NCBI GenBank assembly: GCA_024640625.1
Contig: JAHEER010000021.1
Location: forward strand, 1-49,204
Source: Desulfobulbaceae bacterium
Lineage (GTDB): Bacteria; Desulfobacterota; Desulfobulbia; Desulfobulbales; Desulfocapsaceae
Direction of reading: 5' to 3'
Length of the DNA: 49,204 nucleotides
A program made the translations under genes and the position numbers. The notes beneath the pieces are model-generated. The model was not told where the DNA came from, ran no database searches, and worked only from the letters and a program-made list of their open reading frames with translations. Shown one piece after another: positions 35,278 through 46,551 of this stretch. Numbering within the stretch: the first letter of the stretch is position 1; every line of letters begins with the position of its first letter.

Positions 35278-36210
35278 TTAATTGGGAACTACGTCTTTCA
35301 GATATTTGTAGATATCCGAGTCGGAAGATATTACCAGCGAGGTATTGTCACCGATGATCTTCTCGTAGCTTTCCAGGGTCTTCATAAAAGAGAAAAATTC
35401 GGGATCCTGGCTGAAGGCCTCGGCATAAATTCTGGTGGCTTCGGCATCAGCTTTACCTTTTATTTCAAGCGCTTCTTTGTTTGCAGAAGAGGTGATTTCC
35501 CGGAGTTGCCGGTCAACGGTACCAAGAATTCTGGCTTTCTGGCCCTCACCCATGGAGCGTTTTTCGGCGGCGATTCTCTTACGTTCGGAGATCATCCGGT
35601 CGTAGACGCGCTGTCGGACTGTGTCTATGTAATTGACCCGACGGAACATCACGTCGACCAGTTCGATGCCGTACTGGGGCATCGCCCTCTGGGCGATTTC
35701 AAGAATCTGGTCGGTAATGACATCTCTGCCCCGCTCGGGTGTGGTTCCCGGCTCCTGGTTGGAGGGAGTCATGGTGTCGAGGGACCAGTCGGAACTGCGG
35801 ATGATCTCGATCAGATTGTTCTTGTTGACCATATCGCGCACCGTACCGCCGATGATGTCGTCGAGCAGCGACTGGGCTCGTGATTCGGTTCGTACGGCCT
35901 GCATGAACCTGAGGGCGTCAACGATTCGCCAGCGCGCAGTCACATCGAGATAGACGAAGGTTTTATCGTTGGTGGGGATCTGGTTCGGGTCTCCGTCCCA
36001 GATGAAGATCCTCTTGTCGAACTCGTTGACCTGCTGGAGAAACGGCACTTTGAAGTAGAGACCGGCTTCGGTCTTCGGGGTGCCGATCGGTCTACCGAAC
36101 TGGGTGATCATCACCTGCCTTCCTTCCTGGACCACGTAAAAGCCATCGTAGACGACAATGATACCGAGCAGGACAAGACCAATTAGAAGAAAATTAGTAA
36201 TCTGTTTCAT
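35278..36210 (-). CDS. hflC: HflC, SPFH-domain membrane protease modulator
   Basis: 310 residues. An N-terminal membrane anchor (NFLLIGLVLLGIIVVYDGFY) precedes an SPFH/band-7 domain (VVQEGRQVMITQFGRPIGTP, GLYFKVPFLQQVNEFDKRIF) and a helical C-terminal part (RMISERKRIAAEKRSMGEGQ, SSANKEALEIKGKADAEATR, IYAEAFSQDPEFFSFMKTLE). The last two stretches are typical of HflC. With HflK it forms a large periplasmic-side cage that regulates FtsH. It begins 19 bases after hflK with AGAGGA upstream. No hflX, hfq or ftsH lies nearby. Confidence 0.95.
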   Translation of the reverse strand: MKQITNFLLIGLVLLGIIVVYDGFYVVQEGRQVMITQFGRPIGTPKTEAGLYFKVPFLQQVNEFDKRIFIWDGDPNQIPTNDKTFVYLDVTARWRIVDALRFMQAVRTESRAQSLLDDIIGGTVRDMVNKNNLIEIIRSSDWSLDTMTPSNQEPGTTPERGRDVITDQILEIAQRAMPQYGIELVDVMFRRVNYIDTVRQRVYDRMISERKRIAAEKRSMGEGQKARILGTVDRQLREITSSANKEALEIKGKADAEATRIYAEAFSQDPEFFSFMKTLESYEKIIGDNTSLVISSDSDIYKYLKDVVPN

Positions 36211-36229
36211 GGTGTATTCCTCTCGTTAG

Positions 36230-37348
36230 CTATTGTCCTTGCGGGACCGGTTGACTGTTCTTGCGGAGGTTGAGCAGCGGCAGCGGTCCCTGCTGCCCCT
36301 CGTCCATGATGTAGATGGTTTCTACCTGAGGTAAAATGGACTGCATGGTTTCTAAATACATGCGCTGCCTGGTGACATCGGGAGCATTTTTGTACTCGCT
36401 CAGAATTTGCACGAACCGGCTCGTTTCACCCATGGCATTGTTGACCCGCTCCGTGCCGTAACCGCGGGCTTCCTCGACGATCTTCAAGGCGTTACCCCTG
36501 GCGGCCGGTATCACCCGGTTATAAGTTTCTTCGGCCTCATTGACCAGTCGTTTCATATCCTGGTCGGCCTCGTTCACCTCGTTGAAGGCTGGTTTTACCG
36601 GATCAGGGGGGTTGATGTCCTGGAACTGCACCGTGACCAGATCGACGCCGGCCTCCAGGACGTTGAGCTGTTCCTGGAGCTCCTGCTTGACGGATGCGGC
36701 CAGCACTTCGCGGTTACTGAGCACGAAGTCAAAATCCATGTTGCCGACGATCCGCCTGGTAGCGGCTTCGGAAAGGTCGTGGACCGCCTGTTTGACGTCC
36801 TGGACCTTGAACAGATAAGCGATGGGATCGCCAATCCGAAATTGTACGATCCAGGCCACGTTGATGACGTTTTTGTCAGCGGTCAGCATCAGCGACTCCA
36901 TATCGTAGCCGCGCGTATCAAAAGAGGATTGTTGACCGGGATAGCGGGTCCGGAACCCAAATTCAAGTTTCTGAATCTGGCGGACATTCACTTTGTTCAG
37001 ATCTTCTATGTAGGGAATTTTCAGATGCAGACCCGGCTGGGCGGTGCGGTTGTATTTCCCGAAACGCAGCACCACGCCTACTTCGTTGGGAGCTACCTTG
37101 AAAAACGATTGGTAGACGCCCTGGAAGAGGATGATGACCAGGGCCAGGATGAGGACCTTGGAGATGATCGAAAAGGGACTGGGGGGCGTCCGCCTGGAGG
37201 GCTGTTCACCATCGCCGGGTGGGGGCGGTGGCTTCTTCCGATCAGAAAACATATCCTGCAGTTTCTTGATCAGTTGCGCGACAATCTCCTCTGGTGATTG
37301 AGGGCGTTTTTTACGCCCCCAGGGAGGTTGTTGATCTTGGTTCGACAT
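36230..37348 (-). CDS. hflK: HflK, SPFH-domain membrane protease modulator
   Basis: 372 residues. A cytoplasmic, Pro/Lys-rich N-terminus (about 1-60, with PPWGRKKRPQSPEEIVAQ, the HflK signature) precedes one membrane helix (about 63-83) and a band-7 domain (VAPNEVGVVLRFGKYNRTAQ, PGLHLKIPYIEDLNKVNV). A coiled C-terminal region (VNEADQDMKRLVNEAEETYN, VIPAARGNALKIVEEARGYG) follows. Partner of HflC in the FtsH-modulating complex. It is the first gene of the pair; GGAG stands before the ATG. Confidence 0.95.
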   Translation of the reverse strand: MSNQDQQPPWGRKKRPQSPEEIVAQLIKKLQDMFSDRKKPPPPPGDGEQPSRRTPPSPFSIISKVLILALVIILFQGVYQSFFKVAPNEVGVVLRFGKYNRTAQPGLHLKIPYIEDLNKVNVRQIQKLEFGFRTRYPGQQSSFDTRGYDMESLMLTADKNVINVAWIVQFRIGDPIAYLFKVQDVKQAVHDLSEAATRRIVGNMDFDFVLSNREVLAASVKQELQEQLNVLEAGVDLVTVQFQDINPPDPVKPAFNEVNEADQDMKRLVNEAEETYNRVIPAARGNALKIVEEARGYGTERVNNAMGETSRFVQILSEYKNAPDVTRQRMYLETMQSILPQVETIYIMDEGQQGPLPLLNLRKNSQPVPQGQ

Positions 37349-37509
37349 GTGGGGCTCCAGTAAGTTAATCTTAAAAAATTTCAGACCGCCGCTGAACGCC
37401 AGCCGGCCGATCTGAGCATCTGAAATCTGACTACAGTGGTAAGTATTAATGCTTACAAATCAAGCGCTACAACGTAATTCATAGAGTTAATAATAACAAG
37501 CGGAAGCTC

Positions 37510-38412
37510 TCAGTTAACCAGGGCCAGGTTCCAGCAGCTCAGCACGACGAAGATCGTTATCAGTAGACAGCAGGTCTGCACAAACGACGAATTCTTCAGC
37601 CGGCGGTTCGGCAGCAGGCCGAAGATAATTCCCAGGATGAGCCCGCTCAGCAGACCGAAAAGATGGGCCCCCAGATCGGTCCTCACACCAGAGCTGCCCA
37701 GCATGGCCAGAAGCCCGGCGCCGGCCATCAGCGGGACCAGCATCCTGAAGCCGAAGCCCCGTTTGTGCTCAACGATCTGATGAGCGCTGAGCAGGCCTAT
37801 CACTGCAAACACGGCGGTGGAAAAGCCTATCGAGATATGGCCTGGACCGTGAACCAGGACATTGATGTAATTACCGGCCGCGGAGGCGATTAAGAGCGCC
37901 AGCAGGCCGATTCCGGCGCCGCTGATCTGCAGATAGAAATAGAGCAGAAAGCCGCCGATGAGGACGTTACCCGCCAGGTGGGAGAAATCGGAGTGCAGGC
38001 AGAGGGCGGTGACGAGGCGAAAATAATGGCCCTCCCTGAGCACCGCCGAACTGTTGCCCCCACCCCCCGAAAACCAGATTGACTCAGAATTGTAGGGACC
38101 GGTCACGGAATAAAAAAGGGCCAATGCCGCCATTATCAGGAGCACGGGCAAGCCGGTCGATAAGGGCTGGATCTGGCTGTCGATTAGAGGCGGCGGCCAG
38201 TTGCGGTTTTCCCGGAAATAGGAGCTCAGCTGTCTGGCAGCTTCTCGCTCCAGTTCGGCAGGCACAGCTATCGAGGCCGCGCCGTCGGCTCGGCGCTCGA
38301 TTCGGTGGGCGATATTTCTGGCGGACAATACCAGAGAACAGGTATCAACCAGCATCATATCGTCCGAGGCAAAGACAATTAATTCGGCTTCAGGCGGCGG
38401 GGTTGCATCCAT
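37510..38412 (-). CDS. Rhomboid-family intramembrane serine protease with N-terminal cytoplasmic domain
   Basis: 300 residues. Residues 1-80 form a soluble domain (LIVFASDDMMLVDTCSLVLS…AARQLSSYFREN) of a type often found before rhomboid domains. Six or seven membrane helices follow. The catalytic pair is Ser198 (SIGFSTAVFAVIG, in place of the common GxSG) and His250 (LGAHLFGLLSGLILG); the oxyanion/structural residues His140, His145 and Asn149 are in LCLHSDFSHLAGNVLIGGFL. It cleaves membrane-spanning substrates; which ones is unknown. The ATG at 38412 directly abuts the T-run of the pckG terminator, so either transcription reads through or a promoter and start lie further in. Confidence 0.85.
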   Translation of the reverse strand: MDATPPPEAELIVFASDDMMLVDTCSLVLSARNIAHRIERRADGAASIAVPAELEREAARQLSSYFRENRNWPPPLIDSQIQPLSTGLPVLLIMAALALFYSVTGPYNSESIWFSGGGGNSSAVLREGHYFRLVTALCLHSDFSHLAGNVLIGGFLLYFYLQISGAGIGLLALLIASAAGNYINVLVHGPGHISIGFSTAVFAVIGLLSAHQIVEHKRGFGFRMLVPLMAGAGLLAMLGSSGVRTDLGAHLFGLLSGLILGIIFGLLPNRRLKNSSFVQTCCLLITIFVVLSCWNLALVN

Positions 38413-38444
38413 AAAAAAAGGCCGCCCACAGGGGTGGCGGCCTT
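38413..38444 (-). terminator. Intrinsic terminator of pckG
   Basis: On the minus strand arms GGCCGCC (38436-38442) and GGCGGCC (38420-38426), then seven T (38413-38419). The T-run is immediately followed by the rhomboid ATG. Confidence 0.85.
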
Positions 38445-38464
38445 GGTTTCTCGAGCGCTGATGA

Positions 38465-40420
38465 TCAGCTCAGATCGTCTATGCTGACCACGGGCCCATA
38501 TTTTTCCTTGAGAGCGAGCAGCTCGACTTTCTGTTTTTCATAGACTGTGAAGAGCTGGGAGGGAATGCCTTCTTCCTTGTTGTAGGCCTCGGTCTGCATT
38601 TCGATGCGGCTGAGAATATTGTCGACATAGAGGGCAAACTGCATGTCGTACAGGGCTTTCGGATAGTCCTTGCCGATATCGTCAAAGAGCTTTTTGAGAT
38701 CGTCATAATAGGGCAGCCAGCCGATCGGTGAGTCGATGGCTTTGACATCGCCGTTGGCCAGAAGTTCGAGCCAGCCGAGCCAGACTTTTACGTCTTTTTT
38801 CTCGCCGAGCAGGCCAGATCCGGATCCGCCTCGGTTATCATGGGTCAGAAAATAGTTGAGACCGGCCATTATCGGCCTGCCCTGATCCGAGAGTCTCTCA
38901 GAATTGAAAAACAGGAATTGGGCCTCCATGTAATCCGCCAGTGCACCGGGGATGAAGGGTGCGTTGGCCCAGGGCTGCCGGCGGACACCGGAAACGCCAA
39001 TCTCCGTGGCCGTTGCCTGGGAGACGATCGAGGCGCCGATGACCACGCCTTCGTCCATATTTTTGGCCGCCCAGACCGGCGGCATGGTGTCGCTGTCCCG
39101 GCCCGAATAGGTAATAACCTTGACCGGGACCCCGGCCGGATCCTCGGCTGCCTCGCTGTTGTGGTTGGCAATTGCTTCGTTGAGCAGCGTACAGCGTGAG
39201 TTTTTATGCGACATGGGTACCGGGTTGCCATCGCTATCGGTCTTGCCGGGCCACCATTCTCCCTGGAAGTTCACCCCTTTCTCGGGCGGGGTCTCGCCGT
39301 TGCCGACCCAGTGCGGAACGTCATGTTCGTCGATCAGCACGTTGGACCAGATCACCTCGGTACCGTCACCCCTGAGGCAGTCCATCAGGTAGGGGTCGCC
39401 CTCGCGATTGACGTCCTCGACGATGCCGAAAATACCTTTTTCGGGATTGATGGCCCGCACGGTGCCGTCCGCCGCAATCCATAGCTGGGCAAGATCGTCG
39501 CCGATGAAATCGGTCCCGACCATGGCCGTGGTGGTCTTGCCGCAGCCCGAGGGGGCGGCGCCGGCAATATAGGTTTTACGCCCGCCAAGGCCGGTGAGTC
39601 CGGTGATGAACATGTGCTCGGAGAGATGTTCCCCCTTTTTGTAATAGGTTGCATAATCGACACAGAACCGGTGGTTGCCCTTTTTCATCAGCAGGGTGTT
39701 GCCGGCATAGGTGCAGTAGCAGGAAAAAGTGGTGAGCCAGCTCCGGTCCATGAAAATCCTGGCGTTGGGTACATCCTCGGGACGGTTCTTCCCTTCGGAG
39801 TGGACATTGGTAAAGAAAATTCCCATGCGCTCGGCTTCGCTGTCAAAATTATCGTAGCAGTTGCGGTACAGCAGTTCGGCGGAGTGGTGCACATAGGTCG
39901 AAGAACTAATCTCTATGGCCGGGACCGAGGCTTCGGCGCCTACGGGGCCGCGGCTGTAGAAGCCGATCATCATGGTCAGGCCCTGCATGATGCCATCCAT
40001 GTAGGTGCGGACATAAGCGGTGGCCTCGTCACGCAGCAGGGACTTGGCCAAAGAACTCATCTTCTCGCCTTCGTTGATGATATAAAAGGTCTGGTTGACC
40101 AGGCGAGCCTGATCCTGGGGCAGGTCGAAATGAATGGTGTGCCCCTCCTTGGCGAGTTTCCGCTCCTCGCCTTTGTCACGACTGTACTGCCTGATCCAGT
40201 CAACGTCAGCCGCGCTGCCGCTATTGACGAACACCGCGTCCGGTTTGCACAGGACGATGGCATTGGCGATTTTGATCAGGGCGTCGGAATTGGTGATGGG
40301 CGAGAGTTTGTTGAGATTTTCTTCATCGAGATTCTGGTTGAGGACGTTCCGCGCTTCGGCCAGTGAATCGATTTCACCAACCGCGGCCAGAATGTCGTTG
40401 CCTTTGTATAGCTCGAGCAT
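38465..40420 (-). CDS. pckG: Phosphoenolpyruvate carboxykinase (GTP)
   Basis: 651 residues, somewhat longer than the usual ~600. It interconverts oxaloacetate + GTP and PEP + CO2 + GDP. The P-loop is IAGAAPSGCGKTTTAMVG. GTP-type (not ATP-type) features include FITGLTGLGGRKTY, FIGDDLAQLWIAADGTVRAI and NPEKGIFGIVEDVN (metal site), plus the guanine-binding C-terminal part with PFIPGALADYMEAQFLFF. A good ribosome site (GGAG) precedes the ATG at 40420. It is monocistronic, with a strong terminator 20 bases after the stop. In an anaerobe it may run in either direction, linking the TCA pool to gluconeogenesis. Confidence 0.95.
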   Translation of the reverse strand: MLELYKGNDILAAVGEIDSLAEARNVLNQNLDEENLNKLSPITNSDALIKIANAIVLCKPDAVFVNSGSAADVDWIRQYSRDKGEERKLAKEGHTIHFDLPQDQARLVNQTFYIINEGEKMSSLAKSLLRDEATAYVRTYMDGIMQGLTMMIGFYSRGPVGAEASVPAIEISSSTYVHHSAELLYRNCYDNFDSEAERMGIFFTNVHSEGKNRPEDVPNARIFMDRSWLTTFSCYCTYAGNTLLMKKGNHRFCVDYATYYKKGEHLSEHMFITGLTGLGGRKTYIAGAAPSGCGKTTTAMVGTDFIGDDLAQLWIAADGTVRAINPEKGIFGIVEDVNREGDPYLMDCLRGDGTEVIWSNVLIDEHDVPHWVGNGETPPEKGVNFQGEWWPGKTDSDGNPVPMSHKNSRCTLLNEAIANHNSEAAEDPAGVPVKVITYSGRDSDTMPPVWAAKNMDEGVVIGASIVSQATATEIGVSGVRRQPWANAPFIPGALADYMEAQFLFFNSERLSDQGRPIMAGLNYFLTHDNRGGSGSGLLGEKKDVKVWLGWLELLANGDVKAIDSPIGWLPYYDDLKKLFDDIGKDYPKALYDMQFALYVDNILSRIEMQTEAYNKEEGIPSQLFTVYEKQKVELLALKEKYGPVVSIDDLS

Positions 40421-40695
40421 GCTCTACTCCTTAAGTAAAATGAGAGGCGGAAAACACGGTAGCAGGGTGATTTTCGCGCCCGGAACCTTGGAATATCAAT
40501 CGCGCAATGATAAGTATTGATGGAAATTCAGTCAAGCACGACCTGATGGTGCACTTTTCCTCTGCCGTCCGCAAATCTACTTTATTTACATGCCTTTTCA
40601 AGGAAAATACCGTAAGCTTCAGTCTGTTTTTCCCTGGACGTCTAACACATATCACCAGTTTCCTCACTGCCAACCGTGAAACGGAGAAAAAAATT

Positions 40696-41001
40696 ATGAT
40701 CCATGTCATTGCATCGGTGTCCATCAAGCAGGGCAGGCGGCCCGAATTCCTGGACATATTCAAGGCCAACGTGCCCAATGTATTGCAGGAGAAAGGCTGC
40801 CTCGAATACCGGCCGACCGTCGATATCGCCGCCGGGCTCGATCCCCAGGTTCTCGATGAAAACCTGGTTACAATAATCGAGAAATGGGAGAGCCTCGACG
40901 ATCTCCGCGCCCACCTGACCGCCCCTCATATGCTCGACTATCGGACCAAGGTCAGTTCGATGGTTGAAAAAGTGGTCTTGAAAGTACTCGAGGACGCCTG
41001 A
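40696..41001 (+). CDS. Antibiotic-biosynthesis-monooxygenase (ABM) family protein, putative quinol monooxygenase-like
   Basis: 101 residues from the ATG at 40696 (GGAG 9 bases upstream); the frame is open for 63 more codons upstream without a ribosome site. It has the ABM ferredoxin-like fold pattern: MIHVIASVSIKQGRRPEFLD…FKANVPNVLQEKGCLEYRP and LVTIIEKWESLDDLRAHLTA followed by PHMLDYRTKVSSMVEKVVL. YgiN-like members oxidise quinols or bind haem; many have no known role. A monooxygenase in a presumed anaerobe would more likely be a small-molecule binding or oxygen-defence protein (inference). The gene is divergent from pckG with a 275-base gap holding no recognised element. Confidence 0.8.
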   Translation: MIHVIASVSIKQGRRPEFLDIFKANVPNVLQEKGCLEYRPTVDIAAGLDPQVLDENLVTIIEKWESLDDLRAHLTAPHMLDYRTKVSSMVEKVVLKVLEDA

Positions 41002-41218
41002 GAAAAAGGAGCAGTCGCCCTTCTATTTCGCCGAACCTGCCTTATTGTGCAAAGCGACATAAGGCCAATCCATCTCCGCCGGTGGTGACACTGGCTGCGG
41101 GGGCTGCTCGCCATCCGTGCCTGGCGGGGCGTCATGTACTAAAGTAGCTTTGCTTTGATGGCTCGGCCTGAAAATCTCTGCCGTGGCGGCAGAAAAAGTC
41201 AATCAGAGAGGAATGCAG

Positions 41219-42106
41219 ATGAGATGGCTAGTGGTGCTCGATCCGCTTGACGGGTTGATCTCGAGAACTGATACTTCGCTGGCGGTAATCAACCGGGCCC
41301 GGGAGGAGGGGATCGAGGTCGATACCGCCACCATTGAGGGGCTCTATTTCGAAGATCAGGCGCGGGTTCTGGCCACGCCTGCCGAGGGCGTGCCCGAACC
41401 GCAGCTGCTGGGCGACTACGACCTGGTCTTCATGCGCAAAGAGCCGCCTTACGATATGCGCTTTCACTATGCCACCCAACTGCTGTCGCTGGGCGGCACC
41501 CTGGTGCTCAACAGCCCGTCCGCCCTGCGCGATTTCAATGAGAAACTGATTGTTCTACCCTTTATCAAATATATGCCGCCGACGCTGGTGGCCGCCGATC
41601 TAACGGTTATCGGGGATTTCATCGGCCGCCACGGCACCGTGGTGGTCAAGTCGCTGGACAGTTTCCAGGGCAAGTCGGTGCGCATGCTCCCTGAGCATGA
41701 CAAGGAAGTACTGCAGGATGTAACCAACGGCGGCAGCAGGCCGGTGATGGTGCAGAAATTTCTCGAAGATGTGTATGACGGCGACAAGCGGGTAATCACC
41801 CTCGGCGACCAGGTGTTGGGCGCCGCCCTGCGCAAACCGAAGCGTGGTTATCACGCCAATTTTGCCAACAGTGAGGCGCTCAAGAGCCCCTTGAGCGAGC
41901 ACGAGCAGGCCGTCACAGAAGAACTTTGTCCGTGGCTGGTTTCCCAGGGCATCCATTTCGCCGGGCTTGATTTCATCGGTGGATACCTGACTGAGATCAA
42001 CATCACCTGCCCAACCGGAATAGTACAGATTTCCGAACTCGAAGACAGGGATCTGGCCGGCGAAATAATCGAATATTTCTCCCAACTGGCAGCGAATTCA
42101 GCCTAG
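41219..42106 (+). CDS. gshB: Glutathione synthetase
   Basis: 295 residues from the ATG at 41219 (AGAGG about 8 bases upstream). It is an ATP-grasp ligase that joins gamma-glutamylcysteine and glycine. Bacterial GshB landmarks are FMRKEPPYDMRFHYATQLLS, LNSPSALRDFNEKLIVLPF, VVVKSLDSFQGKSVRML, DGDKRVITLGDQVLGAALRK and GIHFAGLDFIGGYLTEINIT with CPTGI. It is slightly shorter than E. coli GshB (316). No gshA is in the window. It is followed after 5 bases by an ABC transporter and then a glutaredoxin, forming a glutathione-themed operon. Confidence 0.93.
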   Translation: MRWLVVLDPLDGLISRTDTSLAVINRAREEGIEVDTATIEGLYFEDQARVLATPAEGVPEPQLLGDYDLVFMRKEPPYDMRFHYATQLLSLGGTLVLNSPSALRDFNEKLIVLPFIKYMPPTLVAADLTVIGDFIGRHGTVVVKSLDSFQGKSVRMLPEHDKEVLQDVTNGGSRPVMVQKFLEDVYDGDKRVITLGDQVLGAALRKPKRGYHANFANSEALKSPLSEHEQAVTEELCPWLVSQGIHFAGLDFIGGYLTEINITCPTGIVQISELEDRDLAGEIIEYFSQLAANSA

Positions 42107-42111
42107 TTTCC

Positions 42112-43017
42112 ATGGATGCGTTATCGATCAAAGCGCTGAAAAAGCGATACGGCAGCGGTCTCGAGGCCCTCAAGGGGATCACCCTCGATGTCAAAGAGGG
42201 TGAGTTCTTTGGCCTGCTCGGACCCAACGGCGCGGGTAAAACGACGACCATCGGTATAATCACCTCGCTGGTCACCAAAACTGAGGGTACAATAAGAGTC
42301 TTCGGCATCGATATCGATGAGGATTTTTCGGCTGCCAAACGATTGATCGGGGTGGTTCCCCAGGAATTCAACTTCTCGATATTTGAGAAAGTCGAAGATA
42401 TCGTCTGCCAGCAGGCCGGTTATTACGGGATTGGCCGTGATCAGGCCCAGGCGAGCTGTGAGAAATATCTGCGCCAGCTCGGTCTCTGGGAAAAACGGCG
42501 GACCACCGCCCGGGAGCTCTCGGGAGGCATGAAGCGCAGGCTGATGATTGCCCGCGGCCTGGTCCATGAACCCGAACTGCTCATACTCGATGAACCGACT
42601 GCCGGCGTCGATGTCGAACTGCGCCGCGGCATGTGGGATTTTCTCGAGAAGCTGAACCAGAAGGGCAGGACGATCATTCTCACCACCCACTATCTCGAGG
42701 AGGCGGAGCAGCTCTGCTCGCGCATCGCCATCATCGCCGACGGCAGGATTATCGAAAATTCAACCAAGAGGGAGCTGCTAAAAAAGCTTGACAGGGAGAC
42801 CTTTGTCTTCGACGTGAAGGCCAATAATCTGCAGATCGCTCCCCTGGAGCAGGTGAGTTTCACCCCCCTGGACGACACTACGCTGGAGGTGACCATTACC
42901 AAGGGGCGGTCCCTGAACCTTGTGTTTGAGCATCTCGGGCGCCAGGGCATAGAGGTCGATTCGCTGCGCAACAAGACGAACCGCCTCGAAGAGATATTTA
43001 TGGGGATGGTCGAATGA
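42112..43017 (+). CDS. ABC exporter ATPase (ABC-2/YadG type)
   Basis: 301 residues: Walker A GPNGAGKTTTIGI, Q-loop VVPQEFNFSIFEKVEDI, signature ELSGGMKRRLMIARGL, Walker B LLILDEPTAGVDVELRR, H-loop TIILTTHYLEEAEQLC. A C-terminal extension of ~80 residues (LEQVSFTPLDDTTLEVTITK…) is typical of YadG-like ATPases. It pairs with the ABC-2 permease encoded next (4-base overlap, ATGA at 43014-43017). Its start lies 5 bases after the gshB stop, implying coupled translation. The substrate is unknown; the setting suggests a thiol or glutathione-linked compound (inference). Confidence 0.9.
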   Translation: MDALSIKALKKRYGSGLEALKGITLDVKEGEFFGLLGPNGAGKTTTIGIITSLVTKTEGTIRVFGIDIDEDFSAAKRLIGVVPQEFNFSIFEKVEDIVCQQAGYYGIGRDQAQASCEKYLRQLGLWEKRRTTARELSGGMKRRLMIARGLVHEPELLILDEPTAGVDVELRRGMWDFLEKLNQKGRTIILTTHYLEEAEQLCSRIAIIADGRIIENSTKRELLKKLDRETFVFDVKANNLQIAPLEQVSFTPLDDTTLEVTITKGRSLNLVFEHLGRQGIEVDSLRNKTNRLEEIFMGMVE

Positions 43018-43784
43018 TACCCGAGAGTCTGATCTGCCTCTACACCATCTCCAGGCGGGAGACCACCCGGATTTTCAGGATCTGGGTCCAGACCCTGGTG
43101 CCCCCGGTGATTACCATGACGCTCTACTTCATCGTCTTCGGCAGCTTCATCGGCTCCCAGCTTTCCGGCATCAAGGGCTTTGAGTATATGGCCTTTATTG
43201 CCCCCGGCCTGATCATGATGTCGATTATCACCAACTCCTACACCAACACCGTATCGAGTTTCTTCTCCACCAAATTTCAAAAGAATATCGAAGAGATGCT
43301 GGTCAGCCCGACGCCCAACTGGGTGATCGTTCTGGGCTTTGTCTCAGGCGGCGTGATCCGCGGACTAAGCGTCGGCCTGCTGGTCTCCCTGGTCAGCCTC
43401 ATATTTATTCGGCTGCCGCTGCACAGCTTTGTCTACACCGCGCTGTTCGCCTTTCTTACCAGTTTTGTCTTTTCTCTGGCCGGCATGATAAATGGCATTT
43501 TTGCCCAAAAGTTTGATGATATTTCCATCATCCCGACCTTTGTAATCACACCGCTCACCTATCTCGGCGGGGTGTTCTACTCGATTTCGCTGCTGCCGGA
43601 TTTCTGGCAGATGATCTCCAAAGCCAACCCGATTATCTATATGATCGATGGCTTTCGCTTCGGTTTCCTGGGGATTGCCGACATGCGCGTGACCACCGGA
43701 CTTGGGATGCTTCTCATTTTTGCGGTGGTGCTGTTTTCGATCAATCTCTATCTCCTGAAAAAAGGGACAGGTATACGAACCTGA
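43014..43784 (+). CDS. ABC-2 type exporter permease (YadH type)
   Basis: 256 residues, six membrane helices. The ABC-2 signature region runs from VSSFFSTKFQKNIEEMLVSP through TPNWVIVLGFVSGGVIRGLS, followed by PTFVITPLTYLGGVFYSISL and LLPDFWQMISKANPIIYMID, as in YadH. It forms the membrane part for the ATPase encoded just upstream. It overlaps that gene by 4 bases and is followed after 22 bases by a glutaredoxin. Confidence 0.9.
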   Translation: MIPESLICLYTISRRETTRIFRIWVQTLVPPVITMTLYFIVFGSFIGSQLSGIKGFEYMAFIAPGLIMMSIITNSYTNTVSSFFSTKFQKNIEEMLVSPTPNWVIVLGFVSGGVIRGLSVGLLVSLVSLIFIRLPLHSFVYTALFAFLTSFVFSLAGMINGIFAQKFDDISIIPTFVITPLTYLGGVFYSISLLPDFWQMISKANPIIYMIDGFRFGFLGIADMRVTTGLGMLLIFAVVLFSINLYLLKKGTGIRT

Positions 43785-43806
43785 TCCCGCATACCGAGCA
43801 CACACC

Positions 43807-44052
43807 ATGGTGGAACTCTACATAGCCAGTACCTGCCCCTTCTGCATAAAAGTCATTCGGGCGGCCGAAGAAATGGGTCTGACAGAAGGAAAAGATTACC
43901 AGATCGTGGATGCCGCCCACGGCACGCCCGGACGCAAGAAAGTGGTCGATACCGGCGGTAAGTCCATGGTTCCGTTTCTGCTGGACGGCGGGTCCTGGAT
44001 GTATGAAAGCGATGACATCATCGACTATCTCAGAGACAAATTCGTCAACTAG
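43807..44052 (+). CDS. Glutaredoxin
   Basis: 81 residues, a thioredoxin-fold dithiol glutaredoxin. The active site CPFC is at about 11-14 (IASTCPFCIKVIRAAEEMGL), the cis-proline in SMVPFLLDGGSW and the C-terminal glutathione-binding part ESDDIIDYLRDKF. It reduces disulfides or mixed disulfides using glutathione, consistent with gshB at the head of the same cluster. It follows the permease by 22 bases with a weak ribosome site. It converges on ligA, with no clear terminator in the 41-base gap. Confidence 0.93.
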   Translation: MVELYIASTCPFCIKVIRAAEEMGLTEGKDYQIVDAAHGTPGRKKVVDTGGKSMVPFLLDGGSWMYESDDIIDYLRDKFVN

Positions 44053-44093
44053 TCTCTGCCGATAGAGCTGGAAGGAAGTGCTGGCAGCCGGGC

Positions 44094-46279
<2,186 letters not shown>

Positions 46280-46551
46280 GATATCTCCTCACTTGAACGC
46301 TGTTTTAGTGTTGCTCGAAAAATAACATCGGACTATGGTGCGGCGTAGCTGAGAGAGCAGTGCTCAACCACAGCGCACCTGTGCAGAATAATTTTGATTG
46401 CCACCGGAGTCAATGCTAGACCTGGCGTCAGGAAGTCGATCGGCTCATCCGGCAGAGATGCACATGAGGGAGCTGAAGAAAACCGGGCAGGCACAATAGC
46501 GCGCTTACAGCCTAAGGGGAGTGGCGCCTGGTGGAGAGGGAGGAGATGACC

